From the NCBI GenBank assembly GCA_902473545.1, contig CABRSG010000034.1, positions 1-12,969 of the forward strand: a DNA stretch of 12,969 nucleotides, in the 5' to 3' direction. Shown here piece after piece: positions 6,673-12,969 of the stretch. The notes below the pieces were generated by a model. That model worked only from the letters and a program-made list of their open reading frames with translations. It ran no database searches and was not told the DNA's origin. The first letter of the stretch is position 1. Each line of letters begins with the position of its first letter. The translations under genes and the position numbers were made by a program. The DNA comes from an uncultured Lachnospiraceae bacterium (GTDB taxonomy: Bacteria > Bacillota > Clostridia > Lachnospirales > Lachnospiraceae).

Positions 6673-7065
6673 ATGAATATTGGGGTAATCGCACACAACA
6701 GTAAAAAAAGTCTGATGGAAAACTTTTGTCTGGCTTACAAACGGATTCTGAGCAAGCATGAGGTTTACGCCACCGGCATCACCGGACGCAGGATCGAGGA
6801 AGTGACCAAATTAAAGGTTCACAAATTTCTGCCCGGCAGCGTCGGCGGGGACAAGCAATTCACGGAAATGATCGAGCGCAACAGTATGGACATGGTAATC
6901 TTTTTCTACAATCCGATCATACAGGATCCGCGGCAGGCGGACATTGAGCGGATTACCCGGTGCTGCGACAAATATAATATTCCGATTGCAACGAACATTG
7001 CTACGGCGGAATCTCTGATTCTCGGACTGGATCACGGCGACCTGGAATGGAGAAGCATCGTCTAG
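6673..7065 (+). CDS. mgsA: Divergent methylglyoxal synthase family protein
   Basis: Homologue of methylglyoxal synthase, which converts dihydroxyacetone phosphate to methylglyoxal and phosphate. Length (130 residues) and fold signatures match: N-terminal NIGVIAHNSKK, YATGITGR at 32-39, GGDKQ at 58-62, and IPIATNIATAE at 103-113. Aligned without gaps to my recollection of the E. coli enzyme (offset 11), it keeps H8 (=H19), D60 (=D71) and D90 (=D101). It has N9 for D20, N80 for D91 and R87 for H98, and GGDKQ replaces the usual GGDQQ. It may be a low-activity or altered enzyme, or a sensor of phosphate or triose phosphate. AGGAAG at 6661-6666 sets the start. The Na/Pi cotransporter gene begins 54 bases downstream with no terminator between. 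Family is secure; enzymatic activity is uncertain. Confidence 0.88.
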   Translation: MNIGVIAHNSKKSLMENFCLAYKRILSKHEVYATGITGRRIEEVTKLKVHKFLPGSVGGDKQFTEMIERNSMDMVIFFYNPIIQDPRQADIERITRCCDKYNIPIATNIATAESLILGLDHGDLEWRSIV

Positions 7066-7119
7066 GCGGACGTTCGGAAAACACAAAAGATTCTATTCGG
7101 AGTACGAGGGAGGCTACAT

Positions 7120-8796
7120 ATGTCGATTGATGACATCTCAAATTTGTTTACCTTTGCCGGCGGTCTTGGCATGTTCCTGTATGGTATGCACGGTATGTCG
7201 TCCGGTATCCAGAAATCTGCCGGCAGCAAGATGCAGGAGCTGCTCGGGATTCTCACGAACAATCGTCTGGTCGCGGTGCTGGTTGGGGCGGCGCTGACAG
7301 CGATCATTCAGAGCAGCGGGGCTACTACGGTCATGGTCATCGGTTTTGTAAACGCCGGCATCATGACACTCAGCCAGGCGGTCGGTATCATCATGGGCGC
7401 CAATATCGGTACCTGTATCACGGCATGGATCGTATCGCTCGGGCAGGTGGGGGACAGCTTTAAAGCGCTCTCACCTTCCCTTTACGCACCTCTCATGGTC
7501 GGCATCGGAGCATTTTTGATCATGTTTGCCAAAAAGCCCAAGAAACAGATATACGGGGAAATCCTCATCGGTCTTGGCCTTTTGTTCATCGGTCTTGATT
7601 TTATGGGCGGCTCTGCGAAGAAGTATATGGATCTTCCCATTATTGCGGACGCGTTTCTGCTGTTTGGAAATAATCCCCTGATCGGCATAGCGATCGGTAC
7701 GATCATCACAGCGATCATGCAGAGTTCTTCCGCTTCAGTAGGTGTGCTCCAGACACTGGCAGCCACGAGCGGGGCGGTCACGACGAGCGCTGCGATATAC
7801 ATCAGCCTTGGCTCGAATATCGGCTCCTGCCTTACCGCGATCCTCTCCAGCTTCGGCACGAGCAGAAACGCAAAAAGAGTAGCGGCAATGCATCTTCTTT
7901 ACAACATCATCGGCGCGGCAGTATTCGGCACGCTCTGCTATATCTTCTTCTGCATCTCGCCGGGATTTGCGCACCGGAGCATTGACAGTGTCGGAATCTC
8001 CATGTTCCACACCGGCTTTAAAGTTGCCTGTACCATCATGCTGTTCCCGTTTGCGGAGCGGCTGGTCAATCTTTCCGGCATGTTTGTGAAGGGGGCGGAG
8101 AACGAGGCTCCGGCGGAGGACGAGGAAACCGTTACGCTGCGTCATCTGGACCGCCGTATCCTGAAATCCCCGGATTTTGCGGTGGAGAATGCGATCAAGG
8201 AAGTCGTGCATATGGGCGAGATTACAGCGGAAAATCTGCGCAATGCCTGTAAGGTGGTCATGAATTTTGACCAGGAGCTTTTGAAGAAAATCTACGTGAC
8301 GGAAAAGACCATCAATGCCATGGAGGAGCTGCTGACCGAGTACCTTGTGGAGATCGATAACCTCTCGCTCACCGTGGAGCAGCACGATATCGTAAAGAAT
8401 CTGTTTTACTCCGTCAGCGATATTGAGCGCGTGGGCGACCATGTGGAAAATATCGCCGAGATCATGGACGTCAAGAACGGCGCCGAGCCGATCAGCTTCT
8501 CACAGGAGGCGCTTGGCGAGATGGCGGAGATCATGGGGCTTGTAAAGGATGCTTTTTCCTGCGCGGTCAATGCCAGAAGCAAGATCAGCATTGAAGATGC
8601 GGTTCTGGTTGGAAAATACGAGGAAAAAGTGGACGATATGGAAGAGGAACTGCGAGACAAGCATATTGAGCGTCTGTCGAAGCAGCTCTGCAATCCGACA
8701 AATGGTGTGGCATTCCTGGATATTCTGAGTAACCTGGAGCGCATCAGCGATCATGCCTACAATCTCGCCGGTTATGTGATGAGCGAGCATGAGTGA
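7120..8796 (+). CDS. Na/Pi cotransporter family protein with PhoU-like C-terminal domain
   Basis: Membrane phosphate transporter of the NptA/YjbB type, 558 residues. The N-terminal half (about 1-320) is hydrophobic and contains two inverted Na_Pi_cotrans repeats. Each carries the signature QSS motif: QSSGATT from Q64 and QSSSAS from Q201. Each repeat also has the following conserved glycine-rich segment (GANIGTCITAW and GSNIGSCLTAI). The C-terminal part (about 345-555) is a hydrophilic helical PhoU-like domain with repeated D-I-E-R-V-G-D-H and L-E-R-I-S-D-H-A motifs. PhoU-like tails are linked to phosphate sensing. Whether it imports Pi or exports it, as reported for E. coli YjbB, cannot be told. 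GAGGGAGG (7107-7114) precedes ATG. Pairing with an MgsA homologue, whose family releases and is inhibited by Pi, is suggestive. Confidence 0.93.
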   Translation: MSIDDISNLFTFAGGLGMFLYGMHGMSSGIQKSAGSKMQELLGILTNNRLVAVLVGAALTAIIQSSGATTVMVIGFVNAGIMTLSQAVGIIMGANIGTCITAWIVSLGQVGDSFKALSPSLYAPLMVGIGAFLIMFAKKPKKQIYGEILIGLGLLFIGLDFMGGSAKKYMDLPIIADAFLLFGNNPLIGIAIGTIITAIMQSSSASVGVLQTLAATSGAVTTSAAIYISLGSNIGSCLTAILSSFGTSRNAKRVAAMHLLYNIIGAAVFGTLCYIFFCISPGFAHRSIDSVGISMFHTGFKVACTIMLFPFAERLVNLSGMFVKGAENEAPAEDEETVTLRHLDRRILKSPDFAVENAIKEVVHMGEITAENLRNACKVVMNFDQELLKKIYVTEKTINAMEELLTEYLVEIDNLSLTVEQHDIVKNLFYSVSDIERVGDHVENIAEIMDVKNGAEPISFSQEALGEMAEIMGLVKDAFSCAVNARSKISIEDAVLVGKYEEKVDDMEEELRDKHIERLSKQLCNPTNGVAFLDILSNLERISDHAYNLAGYVMSEHE

Positions 8797-8853
8797 TAAA
8801 AGGCGCGGCAAAAAGGAAAGACGCCGTAAAAACATGTTTGGGAGAGGCAGCTT

Positions 8854-9420
8854 ATGAGAGTTATCGCAGGAACGGCAAAGCGCCTTGCACTGAAAACAGC
8901 GGAGGGCATGGATACCCGTCCGACGACGGACCGCATCAAGGAAACGCTGTTCAATATGATAAATATGGAGATCCCGGAGTGCCGTTTCCTGGATCTGTTT
9001 TCCGGTAGCGGCGCGATCGGCATCGAGGCACTGAGCCGCGGAGCCTCTCTTGCCGTGCTGGTGGAGCAGAATAAAAAGGCGGCAGAATGTATCCGGCAGA
9101 ATCTTACCTTTACCCGCCTTGCGGACCGCGCCGTGCTGATGCAGACGGACGTGCGCACCGCGCTTAGCAGGATGGAGGGTGAAAAACCGTTCGATATTAT
9201 TTTTATGGATCCTCCCTATCGGCAAAGCCTGGAGCGGGAAGTGCTGGAAGCGCTGGCAGATTCTTCTCTGGCAGATGAGCAGACGCTGATCATTGCCGAG
9301 GCTTCCCTGGATACGGAATTTGATTATCTGGAGGCGCTGGGCTATTCCATGGAAAAATACAAGAAATACAAGACAAATGCGCATATTTTTATTAGGAAGA
9401 GCAAGGGGAGCACATTATGA
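8854..9420 (+). CDS. rsmD: 16S rRNA (guanine-N2)-methyltransferase RsmD
   Basis: RsmD (YlbH in Bacillus) methylates G966 (E. coli numbering) of 16S rRNA with S-adenosylmethionine. The 188 residues are a normal length. The N-terminus MRVIAGTAKRLAL and TRPTTDRIKETLFNM are family signatures. The SAM-binding loop DLFSGSGAIGIEAL starts at D47, and the catalytic motif DPPY is at 119-122. GGGAG lies 10-14 bases before ATG. It is 57 bases after the transporter gene and overlaps coaD by 4 bases (ATGA), so the two are translationally coupled. The rsmD-coaD pair is conserved in Firmicutes (ylbH-ylbI). Confidence 0.96.
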   Translation: MRVIAGTAKRLALKTAEGMDTRPTTDRIKETLFNMINMEIPECRFLDLFSGSGAIGIEALSRGASLAVLVEQNKKAAECIRQNLTFTRLADRAVLMQTDVRTALSRMEGEKPFDIIFMDPPYRQSLEREVLEALADSSLADEQTLIIAEASLDTEFDYLEALGYSMEKYKKYKTNAHIFIRKSKGSTL

Positions 9421-9899
9421 AAAGAGCCGTTTATCCGGGCAGCTTTGATCCGGTCACCTATGGACATCTGGACATTATCCGGCGTTCGGCAGCGCTTGTG
9501 GACGAGTTGATCGTCGGAGTTTTGCAGAATAATCATAAAAAGCCGTTGTTTTCTTTGGAGGAACGTGTTAAGATACTACTGGAAGCAACAAAAGATATGA
9601 GCAATGTCCGCGTGAAGGCATTCACCGGGCTGTCCATTGACTTTGTGAAGGAATGCAACGCACAGTTCCTCGTCAGAGGGCTGCGCGCGATCACAGATTT
9701 TGACTATGAGCTGCAGATGGCGCAGACAAACCGTATCATGGCGCCGGATGTCGACACCATTTTTCTGACGACCAGTCTGCAGTACGCTTATTTAAGCTCT
9801 TCCACAGTCAAAGAGGTCGCATATTACGGCGGCGATATCAGCAAGTTTGTTCCGCCTGAGGTTGTGAGGGCGATCCGGGCGAAAATGCAGAAAAACTAA
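9417..9899 (+). CDS. coaD: Phosphopantetheine adenylyltransferase
   Basis: CoaD transfers an adenylyl group from ATP to 4'-phosphopantetheine, the penultimate step of coenzyme A synthesis. At 160 residues it is standard length. The nucleotidyltransferase motif TxGH is T14-Y15-G16-H17 within YPGSFDPVTYGHLDII. The second signature SSSTVKE is at 127-133 and RGLRAITDFDYELQM is also present. The start overlaps the rsmD stop. A 20-base-spaced coiled-coil gene follows, replacing the ylbJ position of Bacillus on this strand. Confidence 0.98.
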   Translation: MKRAVYPGSFDPVTYGHLDIIRRSAALVDELIVGVLQNNHKKPLFSLEERVKILLEATKDMSNVRVKAFTGLSIDFVKECNAQFLVRGLRAITDFDYELQMAQTNRIMAPDVDTIFLTTSLQYAYLSSSTVKEVAYYGGDISKFVPPEVVRAIRAKMQKN

Positions 9900-9917
9900 T
9901 TAATAAGGAGAAAAAAC

Positions 9918-10529
9918 ATGAGCAGCAGAATTGAACAAATCATCGAAGAAATTGAAGAGTATGTGGACAGCTGTAAATTTCAGCCATTATCTTCCACAAA
10001 GATTGTGGTAAATAAGGAGGAACTGGAGGAGCTGCTCCGTGAGCTTCGTATGAAGACGCCGGATGAAATCAAGCGTTATCAGAAAATCATCAGCAACAAG
10101 GACGCGATCCTTGCCGATGCGCAGACGAAGGCGGACGCGATCATGGCAGAAGCGCAGGAGAAGCAGGCGCAGATGGTACAGGAAAACGAGGTTATGCAGG
10201 AGGCAATGAACCAGGCGAGCGCGCTTCTGGAGCAGACACGTCAGCAGGCGCAGGAGATTCTGGACAACGCGACGCAGGACGCAAACAATATCCGTATGAG
10301 CGCTATCAGCTACACCGACGATATGCTGGCAAATCTTGAGCAGATCATGAGTCATGCAACGGATACGGTCGGCGCAAAATACAATACCTTTATGAGTTCC
10401 CTGCAGTCCTGCTACGATATCGTGAGCAAGAACCGTCAGGAACTGTCTCCGCAGACCGGCAATGTTTCCAACTACGCTGCTGCGTCCCAGATGGATGAGG
10501 ATGACGAATACGAAGAGGACGACGAATAA
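9918..10529 (+). CDS. Coiled-coil protein of unknown function with acidic tail
   Basis: A 203-residue soluble protein that I do not recognise by function. The N-terminus (1-45) is helical and acidic, with the segment VNKEELEELLRELRMKTPDEIKRYQKI at about 31-57. Residues about 55-125 are an Ala/Gln/Glu-rich coiled coil with repeated AQ-x-x-A-x-x-I-x-x-A-x heptad-like spacing (ADAQTKADAIMAEAQEKQAQ), reminiscent of ATP-synthase b-subunit or DivIVA-type helices. The last 12 residues are nearly all Asp/Glu. There is no signal peptide or membrane segment. AAGGAG (9905-9910) is 7 bases before ATG. From memory, similar proteins follow coaD in other Clostridia. Its place between coaD and ylbJ suggests a cell-division or membrane-scaffold role, but that is inference. 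Confidence 0.82.
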   Translation: MSSRIEQIIEEIEEYVDSCKFQPLSSTKIVVNKEELEELLRELRMKTPDEIKRYQKIISNKDAILADAQTKADAIMAEAQEKQAQMVQENEVMQEAMNQASALLEQTRQQAQEILDNATQDANNIRMSAISYTDDMLANLEQIMSHATDTVGAKYNTFMSSLQSCYDIVSKNRQELSPQTGNVSNYAAASQMDEDDEYEEDDE

Positions 10530-10533
10530 TCCT

Positions 10534-11508
10534 TCATAAGGTATAGCAGAGTGCCATGATAACCGCTATAACAGTGATGGAAATTTTTGCGCCGATATAG
10601 CTTTTTACAGACAGTCCGATGACAGAGAGCATCCGGGCTGACTGTGCTGTGCAGCAAAGGCCGCCGAATGCGGATACCGCCGTCAGCAGCAGATATTTTT
10701 CACGGAAGGGCAGCGAGAGTGCTGCAATCCTGTGGATGCCGCTGCTGATCTCGACGATCCCGGAGAGAATTGCTACGGGATAGAGCGAATCCAGCGGCAG
10801 CGCGTCGATCATTGCGGTGAAAATGGCAAAGAGAAGGATATATCCGCCCAGTTTTGTGATACTGCAGATACTGTCTGTAATTGAGGCATCGACCATGGCA
10901 AATGTGATTGCTTTGGCGGATGCCTTGTTTTTTTCCGCCTCTCTCCCGGCAGGGACATTTTCCGGTCGTCCGGGTGGGAAGACGGTGTGTGTGTCGTTCT
11001 TTTTTTGCATACGGTAGCGGTGGTTGGAAAACAATCCGTACAGCAGCGGCGCGCCGAACAGAATGACGAGCGTCGGAAGAAGCAGCGCGGGTTCTTTCAG
11101 ATGCCTGATCACCAGAATATTCGTCAGGAAAGCGGGGCTGATATTGTTGATAAAGGCAGCGAGGTAAGAAGCTTCCGTTTCAGAAATCTGCTGATTTTCC
11201 CTGAGATCGGAGAGCACCTTTGCGCCCATCGGACAGCCGCAGAAAAAGCCGACAAGGAGGGCATAGGCGCCGGAGGGCGAGATGGACAAGAGGGCAGTCA
11301 GCGGACGTGCAACGCGTCCGGCAAAAACAAGGGCCAGGTTGGAGGAGAGCAAAAGATGCGAGAGGATCATCACCGGGAGCAGGGTTGGCACAAGCGTCTC
11401 GTACCAGAGCAGCATCCCGCTGCAGGCGGCGGCGAAGCTCTCCTGCGGAAACAGAAGTACAAAGAAAAAAGCGGAAACGGCAGGAATACCGAAATATAAA
11501 TTTTTCAT
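10534..11508 (-). CDS. ylbJ: Sporulation integral membrane protein YlbJ
   Basis: Polytopic membrane protein of the nucleoside-recognition (GATE) domain family. In Bacillus, YlbJ is mother-cell (sigma-E) expressed and needed for spore cortex formation. The 324 residues are somewhat shorter than Bacillus YlbJ (about 400). Diagnostic segments are SGMLLWYETLVPTLLPVMI near the N-terminus, GAYALLVGFFCGCPMGAKVLSDL, and AAFINNISPAFLTNILV. A hydrophilic loop, about residues 165-200, splits the two halves. GAGAGG (11520-11515, minus strand) precedes the ATG at 11508. It is tail-to-tail with the coiled-coil gene, with only four bases between the two stop codons. It is inverted relative to the ylbH-ylbI-ylbJ order of Bacillus. 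Confidence 0.9.
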   Translation of the reverse strand: MKNLYFGIPAVSAFFFVLLFPQESFAAACSGMLLWYETLVPTLLPVMILSHLLLSSNLALVFAGRVARPLTALLSISPSGAYALLVGFFCGCPMGAKVLSDLRENQQISETEASYLAAFINNISPAFLTNILVIRHLKEPALLLPTLVILFGAPLLYGLFSNHRYRMQKKNDTHTVFPPGRPENVPAGREAEKNKASAKAITFAMVDASITDSICSITKLGGYILLFAIFTAMIDALPLDSLYPVAILSGIVEISSGIHRIAALSLPFREKYLLLTAVSAFGGLCCTAQSARMLSVIGLSVKSYIGAKISITVIAVIMALCYTL

Positions 11509-11536
11509 GAATAACCTCTCTGAAAAACTGAATAAG

Positions 11537-11565
11537 TTGAACAGGGGGAAAGGATGTGTTATACT
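11537..11565 (+). promoter_or_regulatory. Sigma-A-type promoter of the alarmone synthetase gene
   Basis: -35 TTGAAC (11537-11542), an exact 17-nt spacer, -10 TATACT (11560-11565) with TG one base upstream (extended -10). Transcription would start near 11572, leaving a leader of about 70 bases before ATG 11646. Confidence 0.8.
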
Positions 11566-11567
11566 CT

Positions 11568-11596
11568 ATTTATGTCCGGCGGGGATTAGAACATGA
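11568..11596 (-). promoter_or_regulatory. Possible sigma-E-like promoter of ylbJ
   Basis: On the minus strand, TCATGTT (11596-11590), a 15-nt spacer and CATAAAT (11574-11568) loosely resemble sigma-E boxes (KMATATT and CATACAMT). It sits 60 bases upstream of ylbJ and abuts the alarmone-synthetase promoter. The match is imperfect. Confidence 0.3.
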
Positions 11597-11645
11597 TTTG
11601 CCTGGCTGAATAGATACGAAAATTTTAAAAAGGCAGGATTACAGC

Positions 11646-12470
11646 ATGGAAATACAGATTTGGAGGGATTTGTTAGATCCATACGATTTAGCGGTACGGG
11701 AACTGACCACAAAATTTGAGCATTTACGTTATGAATATAAATCGCGCGGGGTATATTGCCCGATCGAGCAGGTTACGGGACGTGTAAAGACAATCTCCAG
11801 TATTCTGGATAAGATGCAGAAGAAAAATATTGAGATGTCAGAGATTGAGGAGCGTATGGAGGATATCGCCGGTATCCGCATTATCTGTCAGTTTGTCGAA
11901 GACATTCCCAAGGTCGTTAATCTGATTCGCAGCCGCGGCGATATGTCGGTAACGCATGAGAAGGACTACATCACAAATGCGAAGACAAGCGGCTACCGCA
12001 GCTATCATGTGATTATAAGCTATTCCGTAGAGCTGATGAATGGTCCGAAGACGATTCAGGCGGAGATCCAGATCCGCACGATGGGGATGAATTTCTGGTC
12101 CACGATCGAGCATTCGCTGCAGTACAAATATAAACAGAATATCCCGGATCATATCCGGGAAAAGCTGTTAAAATCGGCCGATGCGATCGTTGTGCTGGAT
12201 AACGAAATGTCGCTGGTGCGTGATGAGATCATGGATGCGCAGAATTCCATGCAGCATCAGACGAATCTGGTCGCGGAGATCTTAAATAACATACAGAATC
12301 TCTACACGTATGCCAACAAGCGGGAAATCTCCAAGATCCAGACAGAATTTTACGAGGTTTATGCGGAGAATGATCTGGAGAAGCTTGAGCGCTTTCACAG
12401 GCAGCTTGACATGATTTCAGAAGGGTACCGGGCGCAGGAGCTGAGCTTTACCTGTGGAGAAACGATATGA
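11646..12470 (+). CDS. Small alarmone synthetase (RelA/SpoT-domain GTP pyrophosphokinase)
   Basis: Single-domain (p)ppGpp synthetase of the RelQ/RelP (YjbM/YwaC) class, transferring pyrophosphate from ATP to GTP or GDP. There is no HD hydrolase domain and no TGS/ACT domain. The synthetase domain spans about residues 30-195. It contains the substrate motif GRVKTISSILDKM, DIAGIRI from D73, HEKDYITNAKTSGYRSYHV from H104, and EIQIRTMGMNFWSTIEHSLQYK from E140 with the catalytic-type Glu/Gln pair. At 274 residues it is longer than Bacillus YjbM (about 211) because of a helical C-terminal extension of about 70 residues. It has its own promoter. Its stop overlaps the start of the RsmF-type methyltransferase gene by 4 bases, so expression is coupled. 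Assignment to RelQ or RelP is not settled. Confidence 0.94.
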   Translation: MEIQIWRDLLDPYDLAVRELTTKFEHLRYEYKSRGVYCPIEQVTGRVKTISSILDKMQKKNIEMSEIEERMEDIAGIRIICQFVEDIPKVVNLIRSRGDMSVTHEKDYITNAKTSGYRSYHVIISYSVELMNGPKTIQAEIQIRTMGMNFWSTIEHSLQYKYKQNIPDHIREKLLKSADAIVVLDNEMSLVRDEIMDAQNSMQHQTNLVAEILNNIQNLYTYANKREISKIQTEFYEVYAENDLEKLERFHRQLDMISEGYRAQELSFTCGETI

Positions 12471-12969
12471 AGATGGAATTACCGAAGAATTATGCGGAAA
12501 ATATGAAGGAGCTTCTCGGAGAGGCTTATCTGGCGTACATAGAAAGCTTTGAAAAGGAAAGCGCGCAGGGGATCCGGGTGAATACCGGCAAGATTTCGGC
12601 GGAGGAGTTTCAGAAAATCAGCCCGTTTCCGCTTGTGCCGGTTCCCTGGGCGGAGAATGGATTTTATGTGACGGCGAACGACGCGGTGACGAAGCATCCT
12701 TACTACTATGCCGGCCTTTATTATGTGCAGGAGCCGAGTGCGATGCTTCCGGCGGCACTTCTGGGGGCGAAACCGGGCGAGCGGATTCTGGACTTGTGCG
12801 CAGCTCCCGGCGGAAAGGCGACGGAGCTTGGAAGCCGTCTGGCAGAGAAAGGTTTGCTGGTGGCAAACGATGTCAGCGCTTCCCGCGCGAAGGCGCTTCT
12901 GAAAAATCTGGAGCAGCATGGAATCGGAAACGTCTGTGTGTGCAGCGAGACGCCCGAAAAGCTTAGGAA
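12467..12969 (+). CDS. RsmF/RsmB-type rRNA (cytosine-5) methyltransferase, N-terminal part
   Basis: First 167 codons of a NOL1/NOP2/Sun-family RNA m5C methyltransferase; the gene runs off the right edge. The N-terminus MKMELPKNYAENMKELLGEAYLAYIESFEKES and GIRVNTGKISAEEF are typical of RsmF-like enzymes, with no NusB domain, so it is not RsmB. YYVQEPSAMLPAALLGAKPGERILDLCAAPGGKATEL spans the region containing the SAM-binding loop, with D109 and PGGK at 114-117. The catalytic cysteines (TPCS-type motifs) would lie beyond the window. The start at 12467 is supported by TGGAGA (12455-12460) six bases upstream and by the ATGA overlap with the alarmone synthetase; 12473 is an alternative. Full length would be around 450 residues. 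Confidence 0.92.
   Translation, partial: MKMELPKNYAENMKELLGEAYLAYIESFEKESAQGIRVNTGKISAEEFQKISPFPLVPVPWAENGFYVTANDAVTKHPYYYAGLYYVQEPSAMLPAALLGAKPGERILDLCAAPGGKATELGSRLAEKGLLVANDVSASRAKALLKNLEQHGIGNVCVCSETPEKLR

Noticed and set aside
8500..9384. Minus-strand ORF spanning the end of the transporter gene and rsmD
   Set aside because: It covers two well-supported plus-strand genes, has no ribosome-binding site and has an antisense-like composition.
11220..11596. Plus-strand ORFs antisense to ylbJ
   Set aside because: Arg/Gln/Gly-rich shadows in two frames with no start signals. The minus strand encodes a clear membrane protein.

Overview
The window looks like chromosomal core DNA from an endospore-forming member of the Clostridia, probably a Lachnospiraceae-type gut anaerobe. 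The evidence is a set of sporulation genes (a DUF2953/YtfI protein, GerW/YtfJ, an alpha/beta-type SASP, YlbJ) and Bacillus-like gene neighbourhoods: ytfI-ytfJ, rpmB divergent from yloU-yloV(fakA)-recG, and ylbH(rsmD)-ylbI(coaD)-ylbJ. Ribosome-binding sites are strong AGGAGG types and GC content is moderate. I see no insertion sequence, prophage gene, CRISPR array, tRNA or rRNA. Family-level organism assignment is inference.

Layout. 1-1269: the 3' end of a DUF2953 gene, then a gerW/ytfJ reading frame broken by one in-frame TGA, closed by a strong terminator. 1339-1476: a 45-residue membrane miniprotein. 1542-1850: rpmB (L28) on the minus strand with its own promoter and terminator. 1869-6062: the divergent yloU-fakA-recG operon (envelope stress/Asp23 protein, fatty-acid kinase, branch-migration helicase). 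6071-6397: a SASP gene with an unusual hairpin leader. 6398-6590: a GC-rich region that folds on paper and ends in a terminator; it has no assigned function. 6605-10529: a promoter followed by five co-directional genes: a divergent methylglyoxal-synthase homologue, a Na/Pi cotransporter with a PhoU-like tail, rsmD, coaD and a coiled-coil protein of unknown function. 10534-11508: ylbJ on the minus strand, tail-to-tail with the previous gene. 11537-12969: a promoter, a small alarmone synthetase, and an RsmF-type rRNA methyltransferase that overlaps it by 4 bases and runs off the window.

How the genes work together. Most are housekeeping functions (ribosome, lipid, repair, CoA, rRNA modification, stringent response) interleaved with sporulation genes. 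The best candidates for new biology are: (i) the MgsA-like protein, which keeps the aspartates equivalent to E. coli D71 and D101 but has lost D20, D91 and H98, and sits directly upstream of a phosphate transporter; (ii) the structured region between the SASP gene and its terminator; (iii) the in-frame TGA in gerW; and (iv) the unannotated membrane miniprotein. I did not find a large, clearly novel multi-gene system.
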